Source: an uncultured bacterium
Lineage (GTDB): Bacteria; Bacteroidota; Ignavibacteria; Kapaibacteriales; UBA2268
Assembly: GCA_937875295.1 (NCBI GenBank)
Contig: CALLXS010000108.1
Location: 1-49,898, forward strand
Direction: 5' to 3'
Length of the DNA: 49,898 bases
The notes below the pieces were generated by a model. That model was given only the letters and a program-made list of their open reading frames with translations. It was not told where the DNA came from and did not search any database. A program made the position numbers and the translations under genes. This document shows positions 16,068 through 25,445 of the stretch, piece by piece. Every line of letters starts with the position of its first letter. Position 1 is the stretch's first letter.

Positions 16068-18500
16068 TTAATTTTCGCTATTTTCGTTTTCTTTTTCATT
16101 TTTAATTTCGAATGCAGCTTTGCATTTAGGGCAAATTAAATATTTTTCCCAATTAGCACCATATTTCCTATATTTTATTTCTAAGAATTTATTATGACAA
16201 TTACTGCAAGTCTGCGGATATGGTTCGTTATTTGTGATATAATCACATTCTGGATAATTAGTACATCCCCAGAATTTTTTCCTTGATGATGGACTATATC
16301 TTTCAGTAAGGCTACCCTCCAAGCATTTTGGACATTTAATTCCAGGAGTAGTGATTTGCTTGATTCCTTTGCATTTAGGGAAATCTATGCAACCATAGAA
16401 TTTTCCATATTTAGATTCTCTAATTAACATCTCTTTTCCACAAAGATCACATGTTATTCCTTCTGCGATTACCGGTTCAGCTTTTTGTTCGCTCTTGCCC
16501 TTAGGTAGAGATTTCGAATTTTTGCAATCAGGGAAATTAGAACATCCGAGGAATCTCCCTTTTCTGCTTACTTTGATTACCATTTCAGAGCCACATTTTT
16601 CGCAAATGATTTTTTCTACTGAATCACCTTTTAAGGCTTTGTCGAGAGTCTTCATAAATGGAGAATAGAAATTATTAATTGTATGAAGATAAGTCTCAGT
16701 ACCTGCAGCTATAGAATCGAGATTATTCTCCATTTCTGCAGTAAATTTCACTTGGAATAAATATGGGAAATTATCAATTAAAACTTTATTTACATCAATT
16801 CCTAATTCTGTAGGATAAAAAGATTTATTTATTAATTCGCAGTATTCTCTTTCTAATAAAGTAGATATAACCATTACATAAGTGGAAGGTCTGCCAATAC
16901 CTTTTTCATCAAGTTCTTTTATTAGAGATGCTTCAGTGTATCTTGGTTTTGATTTAGTTGATTTTTCTGAATATTCAGCTTGAGAGAATAATAATTTCAT
17001 TCCTTCAGCTAAATATTTTGGTAATTTAATATTATAATCATTTTCTTCTTCGTTAGTTTGCTTATCTTCTATTATATCTTTATAGACAGCGAGAAAACCA
17101 TCAAAAATTAATATAGAACCGCTCAAACGGAAGATAAATTCGCCTCCTCCAATATTTACAGTAGTTTGCTGACTAATGGATTGGCTCATTTGAGAAGCTA
17201 GAAATCTATTATAAATTAATTGATATAATTTAAGCTCTTCTTTTGTCAAATATTCCTTTAATTTATCAGGAGTATTACCTAGCGATGTAGGACGAATAGC
17301 CTCATGTCCATCTTGAACTTTCCCAGCCTTTGTTGTAAATTTATATGGTTTTGAGATTATATAATCTAAACCATATTTTTCCAAAATAAAATCTTTAGCA
17401 GAATTTTCAGCATCTGGGCTAATTCTAATTGAGTCGGTACGCATATAAGTAATTAAACCCGACGTACCTTCGCTACCAATTGAAACACCTTCATAGAGCT
17501 TTTGAGCAATAGCCATTGTCCTTTTATTTGAGAATCCAAGTCTCTTTGAGGCTTCTTGTTGCATGGAGCTTGTAGTGAAAGGTGGTTGAGGATTTCTTTT
17601 TACAGTTCTTTTTATAATATCATCAATCTGAAACTTTTCATTTTTTATCTTCTCGATTAATTCTTTTGCTTGTTCTTCAGATTGAATATAATGCGTATTT
17701 TTTAAGTTTTCAAGATCGTCGGCACTTCCTTCTGGATTTTTGATAGATTGATTGTCGAAAGCAACTAATCGAGCGTTTAAAAGTGCATTTTTAGTGTCAA
17801 GAAAGTCAGCAACGATGCTCCAATATTTAATTGGTTTGAAATTATTTATTTCTTCATCTCTTTCGCAAATTAATCTAAGAGCTACTGATTGCACTCTACC
17901 GGCAGAAAGAGATTTTGATGTTTTATTTAATAAAGCTCTAGATAAAAATGGAGATACTTTAAAACCAATTAATCTATCAAGGACTCTACGAGTCTGTTGG
18001 CTCATAAAAAGATCAAAATCTATATCTCGTGGCTCTGAAATACCTTTTTTAACACCATCTTTTGTGATTTCATTAAATAGGACTCGTTTTAAATTTGAAT
18101 TTTCTTCTTTTAAAGTATCTGCGATGTGCCAAGCAATTGCTTCGCCTTCTCTATCAGGGTCAGTCGCAATCAATACTTCTTTAGCTGCTGAAGATTCTTT
18201 TTTTAATTCTTTAATTAGAGGTGCTTTCCCTCGCACAACGATATATCGAGGAGTAAAATCATTATCTATGTCGATGCCTAAATTATGTTTTTCTAAGTCT
18301 TTAATATGCCCTACAGATGCTATAACTTTATATTTAGAGCCTAAATAACCATTTATAGTTTTTGCCTTTGAAGGGGATTCTACAATTACTAAGGTTTTGT
18401 CGCCTTTTATTGCAGTTTTTTGAACCTTTGATTTAGTAGCTTTTTTTACTTTTGTTTCTTTTGTTTTATTATCTGTAGTTGAAATTTCTTTTTTTGCCAT
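16068..18500 (-). CDS. topA: DNA topoisomerase I (type IA)
   Basis: TopA relaxes negative supercoils by a transient 5'-phosphotyrosine link. The 810-residue protein begins with a lysine-rich tail of about 33 residues. The Toprim domain follows ('LVIVESPSKAKTI', with acidic 'ATDPDREGEAIAWH'). The catalytic tyrosine is in 'GLITYMRTDSIRIS'. Four C-terminal four-cysteine zinc modules are visible, beginning CEKCG, CDLCG, CPKCL and CSNCH; the first three have the usual 'GCxNFPxC'-like second half. Length and layout are normal for this phylum. It is transcribed on its own, divergent from ftsY. Confidence 0.97.
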   Translation of the reverse strand: MAKKEISTTDNKTKETKVKKATKSKVQKTAIKGDKTLVIVESPSKAKTINGYLGSKYKVIASVGHIKDLEKHNLGIDIDNDFTPRYIVVRGKAPLIKELKKESSAAKEVLIATDPDREGEAIAWHIADTLKEENSNLKRVLFNEITKDGVKKGISEPRDIDFDLFMSQQTRRVLDRLIGFKVSPFLSRALLNKTSKSLSAGRVQSVALRLICERDEEINNFKPIKYWSIVADFLDTKNALLNARLVAFDNQSIKNPEGSADDLENLKNTHYIQSEEQAKELIEKIKNEKFQIDDIIKRTVKRNPQPPFTTSSMQQEASKRLGFSNKRTMAIAQKLYEGVSIGSEGTSGLITYMRTDSIRISPDAENSAKDFILEKYGLDYIISKPYKFTTKAGKVQDGHEAIRPTSLGNTPDKLKEYLTKEELKLYQLIYNRFLASQMSQSISQQTTVNIGGGEFIFRLSGSILIFDGFLAVYKDIIEDKQTNEEENDYNIKLPKYLAEGMKLLFSQAEYSEKSTKSKPRYTEASLIKELDEKGIGRPSTYVMVISTLLEREYCELINKSFYPTELGIDVNKVLIDNFPYLFQVKFTAEMENNLDSIAAGTETYLHTINNFYSPFMKTLDKALKGDSVEKIICEKCGSEMVIKVSRKGRFLGCSNFPDCKNSKSLPKGKSEQKAEPVIAEGITCDLCGKEMLIRESKYGKFYGCIDFPKCKGIKQITTPGIKCPKCLEGSLTERYSPSSRKKFWGCTNYPECDYITNNEPYPQTCSNCHNKFLEIKYRKYGANWEKYLICPKCKAAFEIKNEKENENSEN

Positions 18501-18762
18501 TTATTATAAGTTTCTTAATTGTTTCCGTTATATTAATTATTAAATTTTACTACACAATTTAATGTAGCAATTTCAAATATAGAAAACAAAAATAATAATT
18601 TATTTTATATTATCATACAAATATTTTTATAAAAAGTTTTTGATGAGTCTATAAATTAATAAAATATTAATTTAAAATTTTTGCATTTATGATATAAATT
18701 TTAATATTATTTCATAAATTTGCAGTATATTGATTTATTATAAATAATTGTGATTGTAAGTG

Positions 18763-19854
18763 ATGGGCTTTTTTGATAAAATAAAGGAGAAAGTATCTGG
18801 CGTAACAGATTCTGTATCAGAAAAACTAAATAATGTAACTGATAGCACCAATAAAGCTATAGATAATGCTTTGCATAAAACAGTCGAAGCGCTAAAATTT
18901 GATAAACTCAAAAATGGGCTTAGCAAGACAAGGGATTCCTTTGTAGATAAAATTCAAGTTACTCTTGGAATAGGCAAAAAAGTCAATGATGATTTATTAG
19001 ATGAGATTGAAGAGATTTTAATTACTTCTGATATAGGCGTCACTACAAGCGAGATTCTGATGGAAAGCATCAAAGATAGAGTAAGAAAAGAAAAGAAGGA
19101 AAAAGGAGAGGAAGTATTTGAAATTTTAAAAGAAGAAATTGAAAAATTATTAATTACATCACCTTCTGCTCAAAATGATGCAAATTATTCTATAAATGAA
19201 GAGAAAAAGCCACATGTAATTATGGTGATTGGTGTCAATGGTGTTGGCAAAACTACTACAATTGGTAAATTAGCATATAATTATAAGCAAACTGGGAAAA
19301 AAGTAATTATAGGAGCAGCTGATACTTTCCGCGCAGCTGCTAATGAGCAGTTAGAGATATGGGCAGAAAGAGCTGGAGTACAAATTGTACAACAATCTCA
19401 AGGTGCTGATCCTGCAGCAGTTACTTTTGATACACTTAGTTCTGCAAAATCAAAAAATGCTGATGTAGTAATAATTGATACTGCCGGAAGATTGCACAAT
19501 AAGGGTAATTTAATGGCAGAATTAGAAAAAATGAGTAGGGTAATGAAAAAAGTCGTTCCTACAGCACCTGATGAAGTATTCCTTGTGCTTGATGCTACTA
19601 CTGGTCAAAATGCTATTCAGCAAGCAAAGGAATTCCTCAAAGTAGCAAATATTACCGGTATAGTACTCACTAAGCTAGATGGTACTGCAAAAGGTGGTGT
19701 AGTAATTCCTATCGCTTGTGAATTACAAATCCCAGTACGTTATATAGGTGTAGGTGAGAAAATCGACGATTTGCAGGTATTTATTCCTAAGGATTTCGTT
19801 GACGCTCTATTTGGGAAAGTAGATAAGAATGACGAAACTATTGAAAGTAATTGA
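18763..19854 (+). CDS. ftsY: Signal recognition particle receptor FtsY
   Basis: FtsY is the membrane-associated SRP receptor GTPase for co-translational insertion of membrane proteins. I chose the ATG at 18763 (MGFFDKIKEK) over an in-frame GTG one codon earlier, because the family usually starts this way. The first 70 residues form a charged amphipathic region, then come the N domain and the NG GTPase domain. GTPase motifs are GVNGVGKTT (G1), DTFRAAA, DTAGRL (G3), TKLDGTAKGG (G4) and a final 'GVGEKIDDL'. The 363-residue length is normal. A TAAATTTG at 18715-18722 could be its -7 element. Confidence 0.96.
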   Translation: MGFFDKIKEKVSGVTDSVSEKLNNVTDSTNKAIDNALHKTVEALKFDKLKNGLSKTRDSFVDKIQVTLGIGKKVNDDLLDEIEEILITSDIGVTTSEILMESIKDRVRKEKKEKGEEVFEILKEEIEKLLITSPSAQNDANYSINEEKKPHVIMVIGVNGVGKTTTIGKLAYNYKQTGKKVIIGAADTFRAAANEQLEIWAERAGVQIVQQSQGADPAAVTFDTLSSAKSKNADVVIIDTAGRLHNKGNLMAELEKMSRVMKKVVPTAPDEVFLVLDATTGQNAIQQAKEFLKVANITGIVLTKLDGTAKGGVVIPIACELQIPVRYIGVGEKIDDLQVFIPKDFVDALFGKVDKNDETIESN

Positions 19855-19889
19855 TTTAGCATTACTAAAAAAATTTTATAATCAAAGTA

Positions 19890-20453
19890 ATGATTAATCA
19901 AAATAATAATAACAATGATAATGATATTTTCGTATCAAAAATCTTTGTAGGAATCACATTATTTATTGCTGTTATTTTATTTTCTATAGCATTTTTTAAT
20001 TACTCTAATATCCATTTTCGAGAATCAATTATCATTGATAAAAGTCAAGATAGTATTATCAATATCTTATATAACCCAGCTAATTTTTCGAAATGGAACC
20101 CATGGCAATATTATGATACTACAATAATATATCAGGTAGAGTTCCTCCCAAATCAAAAAATATCCAAATTATATTGGCATAGTCCCACTCATCCTCTCAC
20201 CAAAGGACATCTTTTCATTGATAAAACCGAAAAATATAAATTAATTATAGATGCTGATTTAGCTGAACAAACTCACGGAACGATTGAATTCTCCACTTAT
20301 CAGGATGAAAATGGGAGAACATTATTACAGTTTGATTATACGGCAGAGTATCCCCTAGACCCAATGAAGAGACTTTATGGTTTCGCAATGCAATTCTACT
20401 TCCCAAATGATATGAAGCAAGCATTAAAATTGCTTAAATCTAATATAGAATGA
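19890..20453 (+). CDS. SRPBCC-family protein with N-terminal TM helix
   Basis: This 187-residue protein has an Asn/Asp-rich start, one TM helix (about 18-37) and then a START/Bet v 1-like (SRPBCC) fold. Its mark is 'ILYNPANFSKWNPW' (about 59-72), the typical 'W..WNPW' of this group, and the C-terminal helix 'MKQALKLLKSNIE'. Such domains bind hydrophobic ligands in a deep cavity; the ligand is unknown. The domain is likely periplasmic if the helix is an anchor. It starts 36 bases after ftsY and may share its transcript. Confidence 0.7.
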   Translation: MINQNNNNNDNDIFVSKIFVGITLFIAVILFSIAFFNYSNIHFRESIIIDKSQDSIINILYNPANFSKWNPWQYYDTTIIYQVEFLPNQKISKLYWHSPTHPLTKGHLFIDKTEKYKLIIDADLAEQTHGTIEFSTYQDENGRTLLQFDYTAEYPLDPMKRLYGFAMQFYFPNDMKQALKLLKSNIE

Positions 20454-20570
20454 GAATTAACTATAAATCAAAGAATTGTCGTTAATTACTCTAATTAAAA
20501 TAACAATACAAAATTTATAATTTCGTTTTTATTTCTTTTATAAAACATTAGAAATAAAACAATTATAAAT

Positions 20571-22019
20571 ATGGCTAAAGACGAAAATAATATAGTTGAT
20601 GAAATAACACAAAGTGAATATAAATACGGATTTGAGAGTAAAATTGAAACAGAATTTTCAGAAAAAGGATTAAATGAAGATGTAATTAAGTATATTTCTT
20701 CAAAAAAAAATGAACCAGAATTTATGCTAAAATGGCGGCTCGAAGCCTATAATAAATGGCTTAAAATGAGCCACCCTAATTGGGCAAAACTCAATATACC
20801 TCCCATCGATTTCCAAGATATTTATTACTATGCAGCTCCAAAAACTAAAGACAATCCAAAGTCGCTCGACGAAATAGACCCAGAAATAAAAAGTACTTTC
20901 GATAAGCTCGGCATTCCCCTAGAGGAGCAAGCGAAATTATCAGGTGTAGCTGTCGATGCTGTAATGGATAGCGTGTCAGTTGCTACTACTTTTAAAGATC
21001 ATTTAAATGAATTAGGAATTATATTTTGCTCAATGAGTGAAGCTATCAGAGAACATCCAGACTTAATTCAAAAGTATTTAGGTAGGGTAGTTCCAATGGC
21101 AGATAATTATTATGCAGCTCTCAATTCTGCAGTATTTAGTGATGGTTCATTTTGTTATATCCCTCCTAATACGCGATGTCCAGTGGAGTTGAGTACATAT
21201 TTTAGAATAAATGCATCACAAACAGGACAATTCGAAAGAACTTTAATTGTATGCGATGAAAATAGTTACGTTAGCTATTTAGAGGGTTGCACAGCTCCAG
21301 CACGAGATGAAAATCAATTGCATGCAGCCGTTGTGGAATTAATAGCTCTGCAAGGTTCAGAAATTAAATATTCTACAGTTCAAAATTGGTATCCAGGCGA
21401 TAAAGATGGAAATGGTGGAATATATAATTTCGTTACTAAGAGAGGACTATGCCAAGGTGATAATTCCAAGATTTCTTGGACACAGGTCGAGACTGGGTCT
21501 GCAATTACATGGAAATATCCTTCAACAATATTAAAAGGTAACAATTCAATCGGTGAATTTTATTCAGTTGCTCTTACTAATAATTTCCAACAAGCAGATA
21601 CCGGCACAAAAATGATTCATTTAGGCGAGAATACTAAAAGTCGTATAGTAGCAAAGGGTATTTCTGCTGGGAAAAGTCAAAATACTTATAGAGGATTAGT
21701 AAAAATTTCTAAAAAAGCTAAAAATGCAAGAAATTACTCTCAATGTGATTCATTGCTAATGGGTGATAAATGTGGAGCTCATACATTTCCGTATATGGAT
21801 GTAAAAAACAAATCAGCAATTTTAGAACATGAGGCTACTACTTCTAAAATATCAGAAGATATTCTTTTCTACTGTCAGCAAAGAGGTATTGCAGTAGAAG
21901 ATGCAATTGGTTTAATTGTAAATGGATATGCAAAAGAAGTATTAAAACAGTTGCCAATGGAATTTGCTGTCGAAGCTCAAAAGTTACTTTCAATTAGTTT
22001 GGAAGGTAGCGTAGGTTAA
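20571..22019 (+). CDS. sufB: Fe-S cluster assembly scaffold SufB
   Basis: SufB is the scaffold of the SUF iron-sulfur assembly machine and works as a complex with SufC and normally SufD. The 482-residue protein has the normal SufB length. It shows typical segments such as 'EFMLKWRLEAYNKW', 'GIIFCSMSEAIREHP', 'FVTKRGLCQGDNSKISWTQ' and a late 'CDSLLMGDKCGAHTFPYM' with the conserved cysteines. The next gene is sufC, 58 bases on. No sufD or sufS follows within the window. The start has no ribosome binding site. Confidence 0.96.
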   Translation: MAKDENNIVDEITQSEYKYGFESKIETEFSEKGLNEDVIKYISSKKNEPEFMLKWRLEAYNKWLKMSHPNWAKLNIPPIDFQDIYYYAAPKTKDNPKSLDEIDPEIKSTFDKLGIPLEEQAKLSGVAVDAVMDSVSVATTFKDHLNELGIIFCSMSEAIREHPDLIQKYLGRVVPMADNYYAALNSAVFSDGSFCYIPPNTRCPVELSTYFRINASQTGQFERTLIVCDENSYVSYLEGCTAPARDENQLHAAVVELIALQGSEIKYSTVQNWYPGDKDGNGGIYNFVTKRGLCQGDNSKISWTQVETGSAITWKYPSTILKGNNSIGEFYSVALTNNFQQADTGTKMIHLGENTKSRIVAKGISAGKSQNTYRGLVKISKKAKNARNYSQCDSLLMGDKCGAHTFPYMDVKNKSAILEHEATTSKISEDILFYCQQRGIAVEDAIGLIVNGYAKEVLKQLPMEFAVEAQKLLSISLEGSVG

Positions 22020-22077
22020 GTTAAAAAATAATTATAAATAAATAAATAAATTAAAATAAATAATAATAAAAATAGAT

Positions 22078-22830
22078 ATGTCATTATTAAAAATTAAAGA
22101 TTTACATGCAAAGGTAGGAGATAATCAAATCCTAAATGGAATTAACTTCGAAATTAATAAAGGTGAAATCCATGCAATTATGGGTCCTAATGGTTCAGGT
22201 AAGAGTACATTAGCTAGAGTGCTTACAGGTAGAGATAATATTGAAGTTACAGCCGGTAGTATTGAATTTGAAGGTAAAGATTTACTTGAAATGCCTGCAG
22301 ATGAAAGAGCAAAAGCTGGAGTATTTTTAGCATTTCAATATCCTGTGGAAATTCCCGGAGTATCTAATGCTAATTTTATGAAAAGTGCTTTAAATGAAAT
22401 TCGTAAATATAGAGGTGAAGAGCCATTAGATGCTATGGATTTTATCCAAATAATGAGGAAAAAAGCGGCACTCGTCGAATTAGACCAAAAATTTCTAACT
22501 CGCTCAGTAAATGAAGGATTCTCTGGTGGCGAAAAGAAAAGAAATGAAATATTTCAAATGGCGATGCTTGATCCAAAATTAGCAATTTTAGATGAAACAG
22601 ATTCAGGATTAGATATTGATGCTCTTAAGGTTGTGTCAAATGGAGTAAATAAATTAAGAAATAAAGATAATGGATTTGTTGTGATTACGCATTACCAAAG
22701 ACTACTTGAATATATCATTCCTGATTTCGTTCATGTACTTTTTAAAGGTAAAATAGTGAAATCCGGTGGCAAAGAATTAGCTTTAGAGCTTGAAGAAAAA
22801 GGTTATACTTGCATAAAAGGTTTGGTTTAA
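22078..22830 (+). CDS. sufC: Fe-S cluster assembly ATPase SufC
   Basis: SufC is the ABC-type ATPase that drives conformational change in the SufBC(D) scaffold. The 250-residue protein has Walker A GPNGSGKST (about 37-45), the signature FSGGEKKRNE, Walker B 'LAILDETDSGLDIDAL' and the H-loop histidine in 'VITHYQRLL'. It is cytoplasmic and follows sufB in the same direction. After it the usual sufD is replaced by a 2-oxoacid dehydrogenase gene. Confidence 0.97.
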   Translation: MSLLKIKDLHAKVGDNQILNGINFEINKGEIHAIMGPNGSGKSTLARVLTGRDNIEVTAGSIEFEGKDLLEMPADERAKAGVFLAFQYPVEIPGVSNANFMKSALNEIRKYRGEEPLDAMDFIQIMRKKAALVELDQKFLTRSVNEGFSGGEKKRNEIFQMAMLDPKLAILDETDSGLDIDALKVVSNGVNKLRNKDNGFVVITHYQRLLEYIIPDFVHVLFKGKIVKSGGKELALELEEKGYTCIKGLV

Positions 22831-22875
22831 TTTTGCAATATTAAATAATTGTTGAATTAAAATTATTTATTAAAA

Positions 22876-22917
22876 AATAAGCGGATTTAAAAATATATTT
22901 GATTAAATTCGTTTATT
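22876..22917 (+). terminator. Long hairpin after sufBC
   Basis: A 15-base arm (22876-22890) pairs with 22903-22917 with two G-U pairs and a 12-base loop. No clear T-run follows, so it may be a weak terminator or a 3'-end-protecting structure between sufC and the dehydrogenase gene. Confidence 0.45.
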
Positions 22918-22965
22918 CTAAATTATTATATTTTAATGAATTTACAAATATATTTTAAATAGATT

Positions 22966-25092
22966 ATGAAAAATAACGAAAGCAATAATGCTCAGAAAAA
23001 AGGTTCTAAAAATTCCAATAAAACTGTTCAAATGGAATATTTAGGAAAAAATATCGATGTTGATTTATTTAGTAATTTCGATTTCGGTAAATTAGATAAA
23101 GATACTATAATAAAATGGTATAAAACTATGCATTTGGGGAGAAAGCTCGATGAAAAAGCTTCTCTTTATCTAAAAATGGCTAAAGGATGGTCATTCCATG
23201 CGCCATTTGCTGGGCATGATGGTATTCAACTTGCCTTAGGATTGATTTTCCGTCAAAAGAAAGATTTCCTTTTTACTTATTATCGCGATATGCTTACAGC
23301 GCTTTCTGCTGGGATTACCCCTGTGGAAATTATTCTAAATGGATTAAGCAAAGAAACTGATAAAACAGGTAACGGACGCCACATGAGCAACCACTTTGCT
23401 AATGTCGAAATAGGAATTCAAAATGTATCAAGTTGCACTGGTAATCATTCACTGCACGCAGCTGGTGTAGCTCGAGCAGCAAAGAAATTTAAAAATGATG
23501 GTATAGCATATTATTCGTCTGGCGAATCAGCATGCTCTGAAGGATATTTCTGGGAAGCAGTAAATGTAGCTACTCTTGAGAAATTACCTGTAGTATTTGT
23601 GATTCAAAATAATTATTATGGAATATCAGTTCCATTAAAAGACCAAACAGCTAATCAAATTACTTCAGAAAACTATCGTGGGATGAAAGACTTATTAATA
23701 GTAAATTGCGATGGTAGAGACCCATTTGATTCATTTAAAGCTCTTCAAGAAGCTCAAGAATACGTTCTTGCTGGCAAAGGTCCTGCTTTTGTTCATGCAG
23801 ATTGCGATAGAATTGGTTCGCATTCAAATTCTGATAGACACGAACTTTATCGTTCTAAAGAAGAATTAGAAGAAGTACGTCGCCGCGATCCGTTAATGCA
23901 ATTTAGATACCATATTTTAGAAAAAAATATTTTAACTCCTGATGAGCTTACTGCTCTTGAAGAAGAAAATAAAGAAACTATTTTTGCAGCTTCTGATGAT
24001 GCTGAAGCAGCACCAAATGCTGATGGTTCTCGTTTTATGGAGTTTATATTACCAGAACCATATTACAAAAATGATAATTTCGTTGAACCAGCATTTAATT
24101 CTTCCGAAACTATTAGCTTTTTAGAAGGCATTAATCGTACATTAAAAGAGGAATTTAGAGCTAATCCTAAAATTTTTATGTGGGGACAAGACCTTGGAAA
24201 AGGTGGAGTGTTCAATGCTGTAAAAGGTATGCCCGAAGAATTTGGGAAAGAAAGAGTATTCAATGCACCTATAGCAGAAGATTGTATTGTAGGGACAGCA
24301 AATGGTTTTTGCCGTTTTGATCCAGAACTTCGCGTCGTAATTGAAGGTGCTGAATTTGCTGATTATTTCTGGCCCGCTATGGAACAATTAATTGAATGCT
24401 CGCACGATTATTGGAGAAGCGCTGGACAATTCACTCCAAATATTACTATTCGATTAGCTAGTGGTGGCTATATTCAAGGAGGTTTATATCATAGCCAAAA
24501 TTTAGAAGCTGTATTTATAACTCAACCCGGAATTAGAATAGTAAATCCTGCTTTTGCCTCTGATGCTGTTGGGCTATTAAGAAATTGTATCCGCTCTGAA
24601 GGAACTACAATATTTATTGAACCAAAATTCTTGTATAACTTTAAACCTGCTCATACCCCTGTTCCAGAATCGGATTATATAATCCCATTCGGCAAGGGAA
24701 GAATAATTAGACCTGGCAAAGACGTTACAATTGTTTCGTATGGTAACGCAGTGCATATAAGCAATATGGCAGCTACAGAATTAGAAAAAGCTGGAATTAA
24801 CGCTGAGGTAATTGATTTGCGTTCAATCAAACCTTGGGATAAAGAATTAGTATTTGATTCTGTAAAGAAAACAGGAAAGGTTTTAGTCGCGCACGAAGAT
24901 AGAGTGTTTGGTGGTTTTGGAGGCGAAATAGCTTCCACTATTAGCGATGAGATGTTTAAATATTTAGATGCACCTGTCATGAGAGTAGGAAGTAAAAATA
25001 CTCCAGTCGGATTTGCAAAGAGTTATGAAAATGCAATTTTATTAAATAGCAATGATATTATCCAAAATGTAAATAAACTTGTCAATTATTAA
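22966..25092 (+). CDS. Fused E1 alpha/beta subunit of a 2-oxoacid dehydrogenase complex
   Basis: This 708-residue protein joins the two E1 subunits of a thiamine-diphosphate 2-oxoacid dehydrogenase, which decarboxylates a 2-oxoacid and passes the acyl group to E2. Residues about 45-355 are the alpha part. The ThDP/Mg site reads GESACSEG followed about 20 residues later by IQNNYYG; the acidic residue in place of Asp resembles branched-chain E1 alpha. Residues about 375-708 are the beta part, with 'GQDLGKGGVFNAVKGMPEEF' and 'IAEDCIVGTANG'. The fusion is common in Bacteroidota. Substrate (pyruvate or branched-chain) cannot be decided without E2 context. The N-terminal 25 residues are Asn/Lys-rich. 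Confidence 0.93.
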   Translation: MKNNESNNAQKKGSKNSNKTVQMEYLGKNIDVDLFSNFDFGKLDKDTIIKWYKTMHLGRKLDEKASLYLKMAKGWSFHAPFAGHDGIQLALGLIFRQKKDFLFTYYRDMLTALSAGITPVEIILNGLSKETDKTGNGRHMSNHFANVEIGIQNVSSCTGNHSLHAAGVARAAKKFKNDGIAYYSSGESACSEGYFWEAVNVATLEKLPVVFVIQNNYYGISVPLKDQTANQITSENYRGMKDLLIVNCDGRDPFDSFKALQEAQEYVLAGKGPAFVHADCDRIGSHSNSDRHELYRSKEELEEVRRRDPLMQFRYHILEKNILTPDELTALEEENKETIFAASDDAEAAPNADGSRFMEFILPEPYYKNDNFVEPAFNSSETISFLEGINRTLKEEFRANPKIFMWGQDLGKGGVFNAVKGMPEEFGKERVFNAPIAEDCIVGTANGFCRFDPELRVVIEGAEFADYFWPAMEQLIECSHDYWRSAGQFTPNITIRLASGGYIQGGLYHSQNLEAVFITQPGIRIVNPAFASDAVGLLRNCIRSEGTTIFIEPKFLYNFKPAHTPVPESDYIIPFGKGRIIRPGKDVTIVSYGNAVHISNMAATELEKAGINAEVIDLRSIKPWDKELVFDSVKKTGKVLVAHEDRVFGGFGGEIASTISDEMFKYLDAPVMRVGSKNTPVGFAKSYENAILLNSNDIIQNVNKLVNY

Positions 25093-25095
25093 AAA

Positions 25096-25131
25096 AGTGT
25101 GTAATAAATATGACACACTGAAATTTTTTTT
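25096..25131 (+). terminator. Intrinsic terminator after the E1 gene
   Basis: AGTGTGT (25096-25102) pairs with ACACACT (25113-25119), followed by a run of eight Ts. Confidence 0.85.
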
Positions 25132-25203
25132 AATAAAAAGCAAAATTTATTCACAATAAGAGATTATTATAAAGCAAACTTTTCTTAAATTAGCAGACTG
25201 CAA

Positions 25204-25235
25204 TTTGTATATTATTGCATATTTTGTTAATTTTG
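25204..25235 (+). promoter_or_regulatory. Bacteroidota-type promoter for tRNA-Arg
   Basis: TTTG (25204-25207) and TAATTTTG (25228-25235) are separated by exactly 20 bases, matching TTTG-N19-21-TAnnTTTG. The element lies 65 bases before the tRNA and directly after the E1 terminator. The spacing equals that of the rplM promoter. Confidence 0.75.
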
Positions 25236-25299
25236 TACCTATTTTATTTGCACTTTTTATAATTAGATATTTATTAATTTAAATATACTCGAAGTAGAA

Positions 25300-25373
25300 G
25301 CGCCTGTAGCTCAACTGGATAGAGTGCCGGATTCCGGTTCCGGAGGTTGAGGGTTCGATTCCCTTCGGGCGTG
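25300..25373 (+). tRNA. tRNA-Arg (anticodon CCG)
   Basis: A full cloverleaf can be drawn. The acceptor arm is 25300-25306 with 25366-25372, including a G-U first pair. The D arm is GCTC/GAGT. The anticodon stem CCGGA/TCCGG encloses the loop TTCCGGT with CCG at 25334-25336. The T arm carries TTCGATT. CCA is not encoded at the 3' end (CAA follows the discriminator), so it must be added after transcription. It decodes the CGG arginine codon, rare in this AT-rich DNA. Confidence 0.95.
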
Positions 25374-25445
25374 CAAAAAAAGAAGAATAAAGTTTGAATA
25401 AAGAAAATAATATTAAAAATAAATACATAAAGTTTTTAAAGACAG

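Noticed and set aside
17752..18348. Plus-strand ORF of 198 codons inside topA
   Set aside because: It is antisense to the Toprim and core domains of topA; no recognisable domain and no start signals.
25300..25373. tRNA gene as an integration site for a mobile element
   Set aside because: No integrase, no repeated tRNA 3' end and no other mobile-element gene was found downstream.
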